DNA of 64,000 nt from a virus, in IMG/VR virus record IMGVR_UViG_3300042516_001671, positions 31,468 to 95,467 of that record; one strand, written 5' to 3'. Position 1 is the first letter of the stretch. The number at the start of each line of letters is the position of its first letter. Of the stretch, positions 6,094 through 16,457 are shown piece by piece. A program made the translations under genes and the position numbers. The notes under the pieces are model-generated. The model made no database searches, was not told where the DNA came from, and saw nothing but the letters and a program-made list of their open reading frames with translations.

Positions 6094-9000
6094 TCTCTTG
6101 GATGTTGGAGGCTAGGTTGTTCTCCAACTCCGTGATGTTGGCGATGATGTCCTTCTTTCCCTCTGCATCCATGGTGGAGGCGCGGACAAAGTTCTTCATC
6201 TCCCGGTACTGCTTCATGGACTTTTCCAGATCCAGGACAAAGTCCTTCGTGGCGAGGAGACCCATGTTCTCCTGCATGAACTCTCCCCATTCCTGGGGTT
6301 TCATGTTCCTCTCCAGGAGGTTGGCCGTCCGGACAGCCTCGTCTACAGAGTTCTTCAACTCGTAGTACGCGGTGACTTGTCCTCGCGCCAGAGGATCCAC
6401 AGCAAACCGCCGGATGACGGGCATCTGTTCAAACCGCTTTGCTGCCTTGGGGGCATCGGTATTCATGTCATAGATGGCATCGAACAGATCCATCATGTAT
6501 CCACCGATGGTTCCCGTATAGCCTCTGATCATCTCGTCAATCTTGACCGGAGACAGTTGGAGTGCCGTGGGTAGATCCTTGGTTGCTCCGCCGATCAGTT
6601 CTCCAATCCGGGATGTGCCGGGCGCGATCTGGTAAGCCGGGTTTACATCTTCCAGTCCCTGAGAGACGATAGGCCGTCCGGTGAAGAACGAGTAGTTCGT
6701 CACGGATTCAATGAGAGGAAGGGCTGTCTGGGGGATCGGGTTAAACGACAAGGTGCTGGTCAACTGCCTTGTCATGGACTTCAGGAAGTCCTTCCCGGTG
6801 TCGTCCCCAAAGCTGTACTCCAGGATCCGCTCAGGGATCACCTTGAACAGGACGCCGATTTCAAAGGGGATAGGGATCTTGACATCACCCAAGATCCAGT
6901 AGTTGTCCCGCGTTTCCTGCTCTTGTCTCTTCCACTCATCATCTTCGGAGGCAAGCATCCAGTACATCGTGGACAGGGCTGCAATGGTCATGCCCCGGAT
7001 GAAGAAGCTCTTCTGGATCTCCTTGGCGTTTGCTTCCGTGCCCCTCCCAAATGCCGCCCGGTACAGAACATCAAGGCCCTGCATCCGCGCATTCAAGAAC
7101 GGCACTGCTGCGGTCAGAACCCGAACCATGGGGTTGTTGCCCTTCCGGTTGAAGTTCATCACCTCCACCGCCCGGAACAGAGCTTCCGCCTCATTGCCCG
7201 TCTCAGCAAGGGTCTTCTTGTAGACCTCCATACGAGTTGCTGCGTCAGAGGCCGTCGTTCCCTTTTCAAGGGCATCCCAAAGAGAGACAAAGGGGCGGGC
7301 CAACTGCTCTGCTGGCGTATAAACACCCGCTTCCTTGCGAAGGGCCCGGTCAAACCTTTGTGCGCTGATCTCTACCCCTTGGGAGTAGTCATAGCCACCG
7401 ATCACCCCAGAGTTGAGAAGTGCCGCGTATTCGGGGTTCTGCCCTCTTAGGGCCTTGGTGAAGTTTGTCAGGGTATCCACCATGGGTGTCATCTTGACCC
7501 CGGAAGACACCCAGGCAGACATCGAGTCCCGCATCATGTTGGCAAGCATGAAGGCAGGATCCTTTGTGACCAAGTTCCGCAGCAGGTTTGCCGGCCCGGC
7601 CAGCAGGCCGATGAACGGCAGATCCCCCAGGTTCAGACTCTTCATGGCTTCCACGAAGAGAGGATCCTTGGTGGCGTAATATGAAGTTAGTCCATTTTCC
7701 AGAACTTTAATCACATTTGGAGCAGAAGAGGCATAGTTCAGCCTATTGGCTTGTCCAATAAGCACAGCAGTGTTTACAGCCCTCTGTGCTGCGACGTTTT
7801 TCATCCCCGCTTCAATGGAATATTGGACGTTCCGAACCACGGTCTCCAGGAATTCTCCAATCTTTAATTCTGACTCTTTAAGTTTCTTCGGTGCGCGGAC
7901 CCCTGACAAGGATGCAAAGATCTGGGGCCCGACAGTCTCCTCCCCTTCTACCTGCCGATAGAAGGGGATGTAGTCCGAATACTTGACAAACTCCTTGGCC
8001 GCTTCTTCAGAGAGAACCCCGGTGTCCTTCAGATATTTAACCAGACCATTGTTGAACTTGATCCATTCATCATGGATGTCTTTGAACTCAGGATGATCCT
8101 TGAGGATCTGCGCGGCAGTAGCACGATCTGCCGGCGTGATGATCCCGGTTTCTCTACCCTGTCCGTACAAACGGATGCCCCTGTTTATAGCGGCCCAGGT
8201 CTGGTACTTCTGGTAGATGAACGGATCGTTGTACTTCGCCAGCGGGGCGAAGATGGCAATCGGCCCCTTGACCGTGTTGTTGTTGTTGACGATCTTGGTG
8301 TGACCGTTTACATACACAGGGATGCCGCCAACACCGTCATGCACCCCCATGGCCCCGGCCAGAACACCGGCACTCAGATCAGACATGAGCGCAGCGCCAT
8401 GAGAACTTGCATCTGCAAGCAGAGGAGCGCCGCCCATCAGGCGGACAAGCTCTTTGTCGTACTCGCTCAGACGGTTGTACCGATCCAGGAAAGCCGCCCG
8501 GAAGGACGATGCAGACTTCGGGGCAATGGCCTCGGTAATCCGCTTGATGAAGGACTTCTCTTCCCGTGGGGTGGTGATCTGATCAACCCGGGCACGGGTG
8601 ACAGGATCTGTCGTATCACGCAGGCTTGCCTTGATGCTCGGATCTACAGGATCAAACTTTCCAACGTTGCCGATGGCAGATTTGATCTGGGTAGGATTGA
8701 AAGCAACAATCTCCGTCAGCTTTCCATCCCGGTACTGCATGAGACCGTCATAGCCCTGAGAAAGGGCTCGGTTCATCACTTGTTTTCCGATGTAGCCCTT
8801 CTCTTCATAAGCCTTCTCCACCATGGCCTCGGCCTTGTCCTGCTTCATGCCAAGCTGGACAAGAGCCATGATCATCGGGTCTTCGTTGCCTTTGTGTTTC
8901 AACAGCAAAGGTTTTTGCAGAGACACATACAGCGGCATTACATTGGGCGACTCGCCCTCTGCGTAATACGAAGCAAAACTTGCGCTTGGGGTCGTGTAAA

Positions 9001-12000
9001 TGCCAGCACCAAGGGCGCCTTCTTTAGATACCCGGGCCGTAGTGCCGTAGTCAGTATCAACACCACGGTAAACAACCAAAGGCCTTCCATCATCATCAAC
9101 AACGGCACTATCCTTGAACCACCTCCAGAAGTTCTTGGTTCCTTCTTCAGTGGGGTAGATAGGCTTGTTGGTGCTGCTGGTGGTGGGACGTTCAGTACCG
9201 TCTACGTTGACAGTGTCACGCAGGCTGGGCTTGGCAATCGGGATGATCTTCTTGCCGGCCTTGATCTTCTCTTGGTCTCGGATGACAACGGTGTCTCCGT
9301 CCCTCTCCCGGTCGTAATCGACAAAGAACCCATCGTGCCGTAGTGCGGCGTCTTCTGGCCTGCCCGTCCTGTCCTTGTTGGTCAGGCCGATGATCATGCC
9401 CTTGTTGAAGAGGTTGCCCTTCTGGCCGGGCCGAGGATCCAGGAACCGGGCGTCGTAGTTGTCGCCGTTCCAGACCTGGAACTTGTCCCCGGTCTTCTCG
9501 TCCAGCACAAAGTCGGGCATGTCCCGCTTGCTTGTAAACGCCATCGCCACGTTGAACCCATTGTTCAAACGCTTGATCATGGCGTCCCAGTTGGATCCGA
9601 CACCAACCGTCTTTCCTTCAACAACCTGAGCCGCGCCGTCAGAGCTATAGGTCAGGTGGTGGTTGTCAGCAATCGGGCCCGGCGTTGCCAGCTTGGTGTA
9701 GTCATAGAACCGGACGCCAGGGAACCCCTCAATGAACGGCTTGAGCATCTTCGGCGGGAAGTCGCTCGTCACGTTCAGACGTATAGCAGGTGTGTAAACC
9801 TGCTTCTTAACGCGACTTTTTTCTCCGTTCTCTTCCGTGATGACCTCAAAGCCCTTGTCGCTCTTGGCCCAGGATTCAAACTTCTTGATCTCGTCGTAGA
9901 GGACGATGCCGAACTCTTCCGGGTGCATCACCAGAGCTTCGGTCTTGAGATACTGAGACAGCCTGGGGCCGGCGCGGAACGGACCATCACCGCCGTAAAG
10001 CTGGTTCTGACCGCTGGTCTCACCCAGGCACAGACCCTCACACCGGGCCGACTGCGGGCAGGTAGACAGGTTGCGCTCGTTGATCTTCTGGGCGCTGGCA
10101 AGCCCAAGCCCCAGAGACGCCACGCTGTTCTGGATGTCTTCCGGAAGCTGGTACTCGTTCAAGCGGGTCTTCTGCAGCTTCCCGTTTTCACCAAGGAGGG
10201 TGCCGACGTTGTGCTCGTCCTTGAGCACCTGCCGGGCCTGGGCGAGCTTGGCACGCTGATCTGCCGGCGAGAGTTGCTTGTACGCAGAGATGGCAGACTC
10301 AAGGCCCTTGCCGATGTCACCAATCGTCGTGGTCTTGGCGATAGCCTCGCTGCGCGGCTTGTAGAGCGTGAACAGCTTGGTCATCTTCATCTTCTCGGCG
10401 AAGGCATTGCCCTCTGCCAGTTGGATGAAGAAGTCCTTCCGGCCATCCGAATGCTCCATGTCGAACTGGAGCATCTCCGGCGGCACCTGAACCATCACGT
10501 TGGCTTCAATCGGACCCTGATCGATGTTGCCAGCCCTGGTCCGGACAGCAGCAGGATTGGACTCGTTGGTCAGGTAGATCCGGTTGGACGTTGGGCTGGT
10601 CGCCTTGAGTCTCTTGGTCTTGGCGACTTCCCGGGCGGACAGATTGCTGGTCGGGAAGTACAGGGTGACCGTGCCATTCGCGTTGAGCGGCACGTTCAGA
10701 ACAGGATGGTTCTCCTTGCCCTTGGCAAGCTCTTTCTCCCCATACGGGGCTTTGATGGAGAGCTTGGGCGTTTCAACAGGCGCCTCGATCTGCCCCGCCG
10801 AGGTGTAGGGAAGAATGCCGTTCTGCTCTTCGTACTTCTCGGCGTCCTTCTCTTCCTGTGCAGTGTCTTTCCAAGAATCGGGCTCGATGGGGCCGGCACG
10901 AAGCTCGCCCCGCTCGGCCTTCTTGAATATCCGCTCTGCATCAAGCGCGGCACCAAATGCCTCCTTGATAGCCTGGAAGAAGTTCTGGATCTTCTTCAGC
11001 AGAGCCTGGAGCATCCCAGCAGGAGCCTTGGTGGCGCTGAAATCGGCAAAGGCATCAGCGATAGCCTCCTCCAGCATCGCCTCTTCGTCGCCGCCGTAGA
11101 ACTTCATGTAGGCGTCGTACCGGGACATCTGCCCTTCTTGCAGAGGCTGTCTGTTTACATTCTTCTTCTTCAGGTACTGATCGACCCACTTCTCCTTGGC
11201 CTGCCTCTCCAAAGACTTCCACTGCGCCGGGGAGAAGAAGCCAAGCTCCTTCATGGCATGGATTGCTTCATGCCTCAGAGCAACGACAGGATCTGTCGCA
11301 TCAAGTGCCAGACTGAGAACCTTGGAGGCGTACTCCCCCTCGGCCTTCATGTCGGCAACCAACCGGAGACCCACATCCTTCAGGCCATACCGGGTCAGGA
11401 TCCTCTGAAGAGCCTTGCCAAGTGCATCAATCTTGGCCTCAACATCCTTGGGAAGTTCCTTGGGCTCAGCTTCCCGGACAGAGGGCTTCTCTTCCGGCTT
11501 CTCTGCAGGCTCCATCTCCTTGCGGATCTCTTGCACAAGCTCAGGAGAGCTTGACCAGTTATCCCAGGACGCTTTCTGCTGACGGAGTTCCTTCTCCCGC
11601 TTCTTGAGTGCCTCGGGATCCTTGATGTCGATCCCTTCCTTCTTGGCGATCTCCGGGCGCCTGCTGGCGCCAGAGATGGCAGCAAGCCTCTGCGCAATCT
11701 GGTTCTGCTTGAGAGTGGCGATCTTCGCCATCTCCTCAGCTTCCTTCATGGCGGAGTCATCAAACCCAAAGAGGTCACCACCCTCTAGCGCAGGACGGCC
11801 CTTGGAGATCTCCTGTACCGCCTTGATGATGTTTACAGCAGCAAGAGGGCTCTTCCCCTCCTGGATGGCCTTTATGCCGACTGCTTGGAGTCGGGAGTCT
11901 CCGGGGGCGGCGTTGGCGATTGCGGCTGCGCCTGCGTCAGGGATGACATCGGCACGATGCGCCGCAACAAGCTCGGGACTTCCTTTGGTTGCGATGGCGA

Positions 12001-13963
12001 AGCCTTGCTTTCCCGGAGCCCGCGCCAGAAGACCTCTTGCGTCGGCATCTGCTTCTGGGATTCCTGCATTTTCAAAGTAGGCGACATAGTCCTTGACCTT
12101 CCCCTGTTGGTCCCGAATGTTCAACTCGGCATCCAGCATCGCTGCCTGTTTGGCATCGAAACCAGTAGCCTCTTCATGGATCTGGGCAGGGATGGTTTGT
12201 TCTCCACTGCGCTGGGCAAGATCCAACCTATGCCGCCCGGAGATCACCTCCATGCGGCCATCGTTTCGCTTCCAGACCTGGATGGGCGCGACACCGCGCC
12301 GGTCAAACGTGCCGCCCAGGGCCTCAACAACACCCTTGGCATCAGCATCCGACTTGAACTGAGGAACGTCTTTCGACAGCATCAACTCAGCAAGGGGCAA
12401 CTCAATGACGGGATAGCCAGCGACCGCGTGCTGCTCTGACGCTTGCTCGGCCTTCGCCTCATCCGCCGCGGCTTGCTCTTCTTCTTTGGTCTCAGCCTGG
12501 GCCGGCTTGGTCTCGGTGGGCTTGGCCTGCTCAGGGATCTCGGTGGCTGGCTTCTCTGCCGTTTCAACGGGAGTGAGCGGCAGCGTTGTCGGCGCAGCGC
12601 CTTCTGCAGGCTGTGTAGCCGTTTGTGTAACGAGATCGGGCGGGACAGTCTTCTCTCGGGGAACCCGCTGCGCCAGGATGGATTGAAGCGTGGATGCCCG
12701 CTGCTCCGGCGGCAGGTTCATGGCATACGCCCTCACCTGATCCAGAGTGCCGACTGATCCATCGGGAAGGCGGAAGACATCCTCTCCCTCCGGGGCCGTT
12801 GAAACAACAGGCTCAGTGGGGGCGGCGGGCGGCGTCACCGGGGCAAGAGGCTGTTCTGCACGCCGAGCGGCGTCGATCTCCCGGCTCATCCTACGGGCGA
12901 AAGCAGAGTCGGACTCACCCTCTTGTTGACCCGGCAAACGCTCCACACCAGTGCGAGGAACAGCAAGTCCACCACCCAGGATGGCCCCGGCAGCACCTTC
13001 CATTGCGCCAGCACCAAAGACATTCCTGAACAGAGGAACATCAAAGCCTTCACTCCTCAAGGCTATGTTCTGGGCAAGTTGAGACTGTCCAGCTTGTGCG
13101 AACTCAGGAGCGCCTTCTTGAAGAGCGCCAAGACCGACGCGGGACAGCAGGCCCCTCTCGGCATCTCGAAGAGCTTGCTGCTCTGCAACATCCTTGACAG
13201 CACCTCTGCTCAGCATGGACGTCAGAGGACGTTCAATGCCCATACCGCCAGCAATTGCCCCCAACCCACCGGCAGCAACCATGGACGGAAGATTGGAACT
13301 TGCATAGGACTGAGCCTCTAGAGCCTTGGCCCGAGCGATCTCATCGGAGGCGCCCTTCTCCTTGTAAGCCTGCTCGACAGCCTCGTAGATGGAGCCCTTG
13401 ACCTCACCAACCCCCATGGCCGCGCCGACAGCAGGCATGGCAACAGCACCGGCACGGGCCACACCAAGAGCAGCCCCAACAGGGCCAGAAGCAAGACCAG
13501 CAATGATTACCGGCGCGGTAGACCCAAGAGCCTGGGCCAGCGTATCTACAGGGGCGGTGGCTAGAGCCCGAAGACCAGCACCAACCTGAGCAAGGACACC
13601 CTTGTCTTCTGCCTCCTTGAGGATCTCTGCAACCCTTCTCTGGTCATTCTTTGCCTGAGAAGACAGAAGATCTGCCAGCCAAGTATCGGCAGACTTGAGT
13701 GCCTCTGATGCCGAAGATCCCGCCCCGAAGAGGTCGGCCAGCATCCTGATGCCACCAACACCGCCCCGGACAACCTGAAGGGGAACATCGAGGATCTGCC
13801 GAAGAACGCCGCTCTGTTCTGGCTGAGGGGCCGGAGGAGCAGTGATGGCCTGTCGTCCAACTTGAGATTGGACATATTGAATGATCTGGTCTTGTGTTGC
13901 TCCCTCCGGGGCAGTAACACGATACCGATTGCCATCAGGAGCAGTGACTTCGTAAGTCGGCAT
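6068..13963 (-). CDS. giant polyvalent virion protein (ParB-like, metallopeptidase, GP88-like, ART domains)
   Basis: 2631 residues, last gene of the late operon. Domains in order: a short N-terminal module (MPTYEVTAPDGNRYRV), also found on other phage internal proteins; Gly/Ala-rich hydrophobic stretches to about residue 340; acidic linkers; a ParB-like fold near 540-620 (ISGRHRLDLAQ); a zinc-peptidase motif RHEAIHAM near 896; a Cys-cluster domain near 1290-1560 (CPQSARCEGLC, FYDYTKLA) like the stand-alone protein at 41485-42249; an ADP-ribosyltransferase-like segment near 1630-1770 (YRGVDTDYG, GAGIYTT); and a conserved C-terminal part with NMMRDSMSAW resembling large polyvalent-protein-associated domains. 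Such proteins are thought to be ejected with the DNA to counter host defences; this is family knowledge, not shown here. Confidence 0.85.
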   Translation of the reverse strand: MPTYEVTAPDGNRYRVTAPEGATQDQIIQYVQSQVGRQAITAPPAPQPEQSGVLRQILDVPLQVVRGGVGGIRMLADLFGAGSSASEALKSADTWLADLLSSQAKNDQRRVAEILKEAEDKGVLAQVGAGLRALATAPVDTLAQALGSTAPVIIAGLASGPVGAALGVARAGAVAMPAVGAAMGVGEVKGSIYEAVEQAYKEKGASDEIARAKALEAQSYASSNLPSMVAAGGLGAIAGGMGIERPLTSMLSRGAVKDVAEQQALRDAERGLLSRVGLGALQEGAPEFAQAGQSQLAQNIALRSEGFDVPLFRNVFGAGAMEGAAGAILGGGLAVPRTGVERLPGQQEGESDSAFARRMSREIDAARRAEQPLAPVTPPAAPTEPVVSTAPEGEDVFRLPDGSVGTLDQVRAYAMNLPPEQRASTLQSILAQRVPREKTVPPDLVTQTATQPAEGAAPTTLPLTPVETAEKPATEIPEQAKPTETKPAQAETKEEEQAAADEAKAEQASEQHAVAGYPVIELPLAELMLSKDVPQFKSDADAKGVVEALGGTFDRRGVAPIQVWKRNDGRMEVISGRHRLDLAQRSGEQTIPAQIHEEATGFDAKQAAMLDAELNIRDQQGKVKDYVAYFENAGIPEADADARGLLARAPGKQGFAIATKGSPELVAAHRADVIPDAGAAAIANAAPGDSRLQAVGIKAIQEGKSPLAAVNIIKAVQEISKGRPALEGGDLFGFDDSAMKEAEEMAKIATLKQNQIAQRLAAISGASRRPEIAKKEGIDIKDPEALKKREKELRQQKASWDNWSSSPELVQEIRKEMEPAEKPEEKPSVREAEPKELPKDVEAKIDALGKALQRILTRYGLKDVGLRLVADMKAEGEYASKVLSLALDATDPVVALRHEAIHAMKELGFFSPAQWKSLERQAKEKWVDQYLKKKNVNRQPLQEGQMSRYDAYMKFYGGDEEAMLEEAIADAFADFSATKAPAGMLQALLKKIQNFFQAIKEAFGAALDAERIFKKAERGELRAGPIEPDSWKDTAQEEKDAEKYEEQNGILPYTSAGQIEAPVETPKLSIKAPYGEKELAKGKENHPVLNVPLNANGTVTLYFPTSNLSAREVAKTKRLKATSPTSNRIYLTNESNPAAVRTRAGNIDQGPIEANVMVQVPPEMLQFDMEHSDGRKDFFIQLAEGNAFAEKMKMTKLFTLYKPRSEAIAKTTTIGDIGKGLESAISAYKQLSPADQRAKLAQARQVLKDEHNVGTLLGENGKLQKTRLNEYQLPEDIQNSVASLGLGLASAQKINERNLSTCPQSARCEGLCLGETSGQNQLYGGDGPFRAGPRLSQYLKTEALVMHPEEFGIVLYDEIKKFESWAKSDKGFEVITEENGEKSRVKKQVYTPAIRLNVTSDFPPKMLKPFIEGFPGVRFYDYTKLATPGPIADNHHLTYSSDGAAQVVEGKTVGVGSNWDAMIKRLNNGFNVAMAFTSKRDMPDFVLDEKTGDKFQVWNGDNYDARFLDPRPGQKGNLFNKGMIIGLTNKDRTGRPEDAALRHDGFFVDYDRERDGDTVVIRDQEKIKAGKKIIPIAKPSLRDTVNVDGTERPTTSSTNKPIYPTEEGTKNFWRWFKDSAVVDDDGRPLVVYRGVDTDYGTTARVSKEGALGAGIYTTPSASFASYYAEGESPNVMPLYVSLQKPLLLKHKGNEDPMIMALVQLGMKQDKAEAMVEKAYEEKGYIGKQVMNRALSQGYDGLMQYRDGKLTEIVAFNPTQIKSAIGNVGKFDPVDPSIKASLRDTTDPVTRARVDQITTPREEKSFIKRITEAIAPKSASSFRAAFLDRYNRLSEYDKELVRLMGGAPLLADASSHGAALMSDLSAGVLAGAMGVHDGVGGIPVYVNGHTKIVNNNNTVKGPIAIFAPLAKYNDPFIYQKYQTWAAINRGIRLYGQGRETGIITPADRATAAQILKDHPEFKDIHDEWIKFNNGLVKYLKDTGVLSEEAAKEFVKYSDYIPFYRQVEGEETVGPQIFASLSGVRAPKKLKESELKIGEFLETVVRNVQYSIEAGMKNVAAQRAVNTAVLIGQANRLNYASSAPNVIKVLENGLTSYYATKDPLFVEAMKSLNLGDLPFIGLLAGPANLLRNLVTKDPAFMLANMMRDSMSAWVSSGVKMTPMVDTLTNFTKALRGQNPEYAALLNSGVIGGYDYSQGVEISAQRFDRALRKEAGVYTPAEQLARPFVSLWDALEKGTTASDAATRMEVYKKTLAETGNEAEALFRAVEVMNFNRKGNNPMVRVLTAAVPFLNARMQGLDVLYRAAFGRGTEANAKEIQKSFFIRGMTIAALSTMYWMLASEDDEWKRQEQETRDNYWILGDVKIPIPFEIGVLFKVIPERILEYSFGDDTGKDFLKSMTRQLTSTLSFNPIPQTALPLIESVTNYSFFTGRPIVSQGLEDVNPAYQIAPGTSRIGELIGGATKDLPTALQLSPVKIDEMIRGYTGTIGGYMMDLFDAIYDMNTDAPKAAKRFEQMPVIRRFAVDPLARGQVTAYYELKNSVDEAVRTANLLERNMKPQEWGEFMQENMGLLATKDFVLDLEKSMKQYREMKNFVRASTMDAEGKKDIIANITELENNLASNIQEIKKMIDAQ
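6070..6088 (+). repeat. 19-bp direct repeat, right copy
   Basis: Identical to 4512-4530. It encodes IARLSS at the end of the methyltransferase on the plus strand and KMIDAQ at the end of the polyvalent protein on the minus strand. Confidence 0.95.
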
Positions 13964-13965
13964 GG

Positions 13966-15612
13966 TTATTCCTGGCCGGGCGTTTTAACTTTTTCAATAC
14001 TCCATCCTGCGGTGTTTACAGAGGATGGCATGGGAACACCTGCCTCTTGGCTCATTCTGGAAATGGCAGCATCAAGATTGCGGATTTCCTGGCTGTTTTT
14101 GAAAGACGTTTCAAAATCTTGTTGCATTTTTTCCCAAGCATCAGTCTTTTCTTTTGGTGCGTTGGGTGCGGAAGCGGCCATTTGAGCCAGTTTGACTGGA
14201 GTGCTGTTTAACCAATCCGCCCTTGCTTTTTGATACGTTTTGTTCCGGTTGTCCAGTGCTACGGTCAACCTCTGCAGACCGATCATTTCTCGCCCTTGTG
14301 CCGCGGAATCTCTTGAGGCCCTTGCCGCCGATTCCCGAGCTTTAACATCTTGAAGCCTAGTATCGATCTCGGCTTGCGTCTGCCGCATTCTGACGTTGTT
14401 ATCGGCAATCTTCTGATCCGTCTCCCGCTTCAGATCTGCGTCACGGTTTTGGATGGCATACTTCCTCTGTTCTTCCAAAAACTCAGACTCTTGATACTGA
14501 GAATTGAGAAGACGAACCTTCTCGTTGAGAACAGAGATGCCCTCTTCTGCCTTCTCGGCCCTAGCTCTCCTGCCAGCAAGAATAGAGGATAGGCCCCCGG
14601 CCAGGGAGCCCATCGTCTTGCCGCGCTGAGGATTGATGCTTGCCGCAAGTGAAAGCAGGGCTTCAGGATCATCAATCAACGGACGCCGGGCAGCATCAAT
14701 CCTTCCTTGAAGTTGCCTGATTCCTTCTGAACGAATCTTCTCCGCGTCCTGTTGAGACCGTTGAAGCCTTCCCGCTGAGAGTTGTTCCATGCGCTGCCGC
14801 GCAGCCAACACCTCTGGAGAGATGGCCGCCCCCTCTTGGACGATTCGATTTCGTTCTTCTTCCGCTCTTTCAAGTCTTTGAGAGTAGGGCGAAAGACCTG
14901 TTGGAGCCTCTGCCGCAGGCGAAGTTGCGGCGGGCGGAGTAAAGATCGAGGTAAGCGGCGTCACGCCGGTCGCAGAGCGTGCGGCGGGCGGAGATGACGA
15001 AGCGGCGGTGCGGGCAGGTGTTTGAGCAGCAGACCGCCCTTGCGCCAACCATGGATGCTGCTGCAGCATCCGTTGCACTGCAGGCTCAGACCCGGATGCT
15101 TGAACAAATTCAAATTGCTGGCGAATCCTTTGGCGCCGAGCCTCTTCAACTCGCGCAGCATCTTCTTGGTCAGTGACACGTGAGCCGCCAAAGCTAGGAT
15201 CAAGCTGAGCAACGATGTCCCCGTCAAGATCGCCAACCTCCCCGCCAGGGGCATAAGACTTCATCTCCCCACCAGAAGCAGCCATGACAGCCATGACCTG
15301 ATCTGCCACTGGAGGCGTTTGTTGCGCCGCAGCATTCTGGGCTTGAGCTTGTTGGCCCATGGCTCCTTGTTGTAGAGCCTTGGCCTTCATCGCATCGGCA
15401 TAAGCAGAAGCAACAGCCCACTTGGGCCGCATGTCATTTGGGTCGTTGTAGATCCTGATCAGGTCTTCTGCTGGGATCTGTTTCAACGCCCTGGTGTATG
15501 CAACAGGGTTTCGCCCTTGTTGTGCAGGAAGGGCTGTAAACGCCCCTGCTTGGCCGGGCATGGCAGGTTTGTTTCCGCCTTGGATAAGGGATTGAAGACC
15601 TGCCATGATCAT
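13966..15612 (-). CDS. internal/ejection-type virion protein
   Basis: 548 residues; the ATG overlaps the upstream stop (ATGA) and a second ATG two codons in is possible. The N-terminal half is Gln/Ala-rich with the small glycine motif SYAPGGEVGDLDG that recurs in phage internal proteins. The middle is a long Ala/Glu/Arg/Gln coiled-coil region (roughly 240-440), and the C-terminus has a helical AWEKMQQDFETSFKNSQ. Placed directly before the polyvalent gene, it probably belongs to the internal head or ejection apparatus. No enzymatic motif seen. Confidence 0.65.
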   Translation of the reverse strand: MIMAGLQSLIQGGNKPAMPGQAGAFTALPAQQGRNPVAYTRALKQIPAEDLIRIYNDPNDMRPKWAVASAYADAMKAKALQQGAMGQQAQAQNAAAQQTPPVADQVMAVMAASGGEMKSYAPGGEVGDLDGDIVAQLDPSFGGSRVTDQEDAARVEEARRQRIRQQFEFVQASGSEPAVQRMLQQHPWLAQGRSAAQTPARTAASSSPPAARSATGVTPLTSIFTPPAATSPAAEAPTGLSPYSQRLERAEEERNRIVQEGAAISPEVLAARQRMEQLSAGRLQRSQQDAEKIRSEGIRQLQGRIDAARRPLIDDPEALLSLAASINPQRGKTMGSLAGGLSSILAGRRARAEKAEEGISVLNEKVRLLNSQYQESEFLEEQRKYAIQNRDADLKRETDQKIADNNVRMRQTQAEIDTRLQDVKARESAARASRDSAAQGREMIGLQRLTVALDNRNKTYQKARADWLNSTPVKLAQMAASAPNAPKEKTDAWEKMQQDFETSFKNSQEIRNLDAAISRMSQEAGVPMPSSVNTAGWSIEKVKTPGQE

Positions 15613-16457
15613 CCCGTCGTGGTGTTGGACTGGTTCCCGAACAGCATCTGATACAGAGCCAGCCCGCCGATGCCGCCTTGGGTCAGCGCCCCCAGCAAGG
15701 AGTCGCCTTCACTGTACTTCGGAGCTTCAAGCGGGAGGCCCTGCAAGAGGCTCTGCATGTACGTCGCCTGCTGGTAGGGATACTTCAGAGACTCCTGGAA
15801 CTGCTGGTAGCCAAAGTCCAACGGCTGTTGAGCGATGGCCCGCTCTTTCTCGCCCGCAGCCATTTGCTGCTGGAGTGCATCCAGCCCGAACTTGGCGCCG
15901 TACTGCTGCGCCTGCTCGCCGTACTGTTGGGATTTCAGCCCAAGCTCAGACTCGGCAAGACGTTGTTTCTGGGCCTGATCAAACGCAGCCTGCAATCCCT
16001 TGATGTTGATGTCCGAGATCTGTTGACCCAGGTTGCGCTGCCGCTCCGCCTCCATGATCGCCTGTCGGCTACCGCCGTAGGCGCCCGCTTGAGCAAGCCG
16101 CGCCTGCTCCGATTGGCGGCTGATGTCAGCCTGCCTGCGGGCTTCCCGTGCAGCGATGTCAGTGACATTACTCGTATACGGGTTCATGTAGTCTTGAACA
16201 GAACCCAGAGCGCCAAGACCCGTGTTGAACTGCGTTGGGTTGTACGTGCCCAGGTTCTGAAATCCTGTAAACGCGTTCTTTAGCGCATCAGGCGTTGCAG
16301 CAAACCGATCACCTGTAAACGGCTGGTAGGCTTGATTGGCCGCGCCCCATCCTTTGGACAACATGTCCTGAACATAGGGTCCGAAGCTGGCAGAGAGCGT
16401 GGACTGACCCGGGGTGATCGCCGGGCTGGTCGTGCCGGTAGTTGTGGTGACATCCAT
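15609..16457 (-). CDS. phage internal virion protein, Gln/Ala-rich
   Basis: 282 residues from the ATG that overlaps the upstream stop (TGATG). It has an N-terminal Thr-rich stretch, FGPYVQDMLSKGWGAANQ, a NPYTSNVTDIAAREARRQ segment and a long helical Gln/Ala/Glu region (about 130-230). The sequence style and position match phage proteins found beside internal core or tail-tip genes. The second late module has the same helical Q/A style in the C-terminal third of the protein at 57479-59224. Function unproven. Confidence 0.65.
   Translation of the reverse strand: MDVTTTTGTTSPAITPGQSTLSASFGPYVQDMLSKGWGAANQAYQPFTGDRFAATPDALKNAFTGFQNLGTYNPTQFNTGLGALGSVQDYMNPYTSNVTDIAAREARRQADISRQSEQARLAQAGAYGGSRQAIMEAERQRNLGQQISDINIKGLQAAFDQAQKQRLAESELGLKSQQYGEQAQQYGAKFGLDALQQQMAAGEKERAIAQQPLDFGYQQFQESLKYPYQQATYMQSLLQGLPLEAPKYSEGDSLLGALTQGGIGGLALYQMLFGNQSNTTTG

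Noticed and set aside
8072-9343. 423-residue plus-strand frame opposite the polyvalent gene
   Set aside because: No start context and no recognisable domain; overlaps the ART-like segment on the other strand.
9656-11554. 632-residue plus-strand frame opposite the polyvalent gene
   Set aside because: Leu/Arg/Gly/His-rich mirror of a long GC-rich gene, no ribosome site and no domain; the minus strand has clear motifs.
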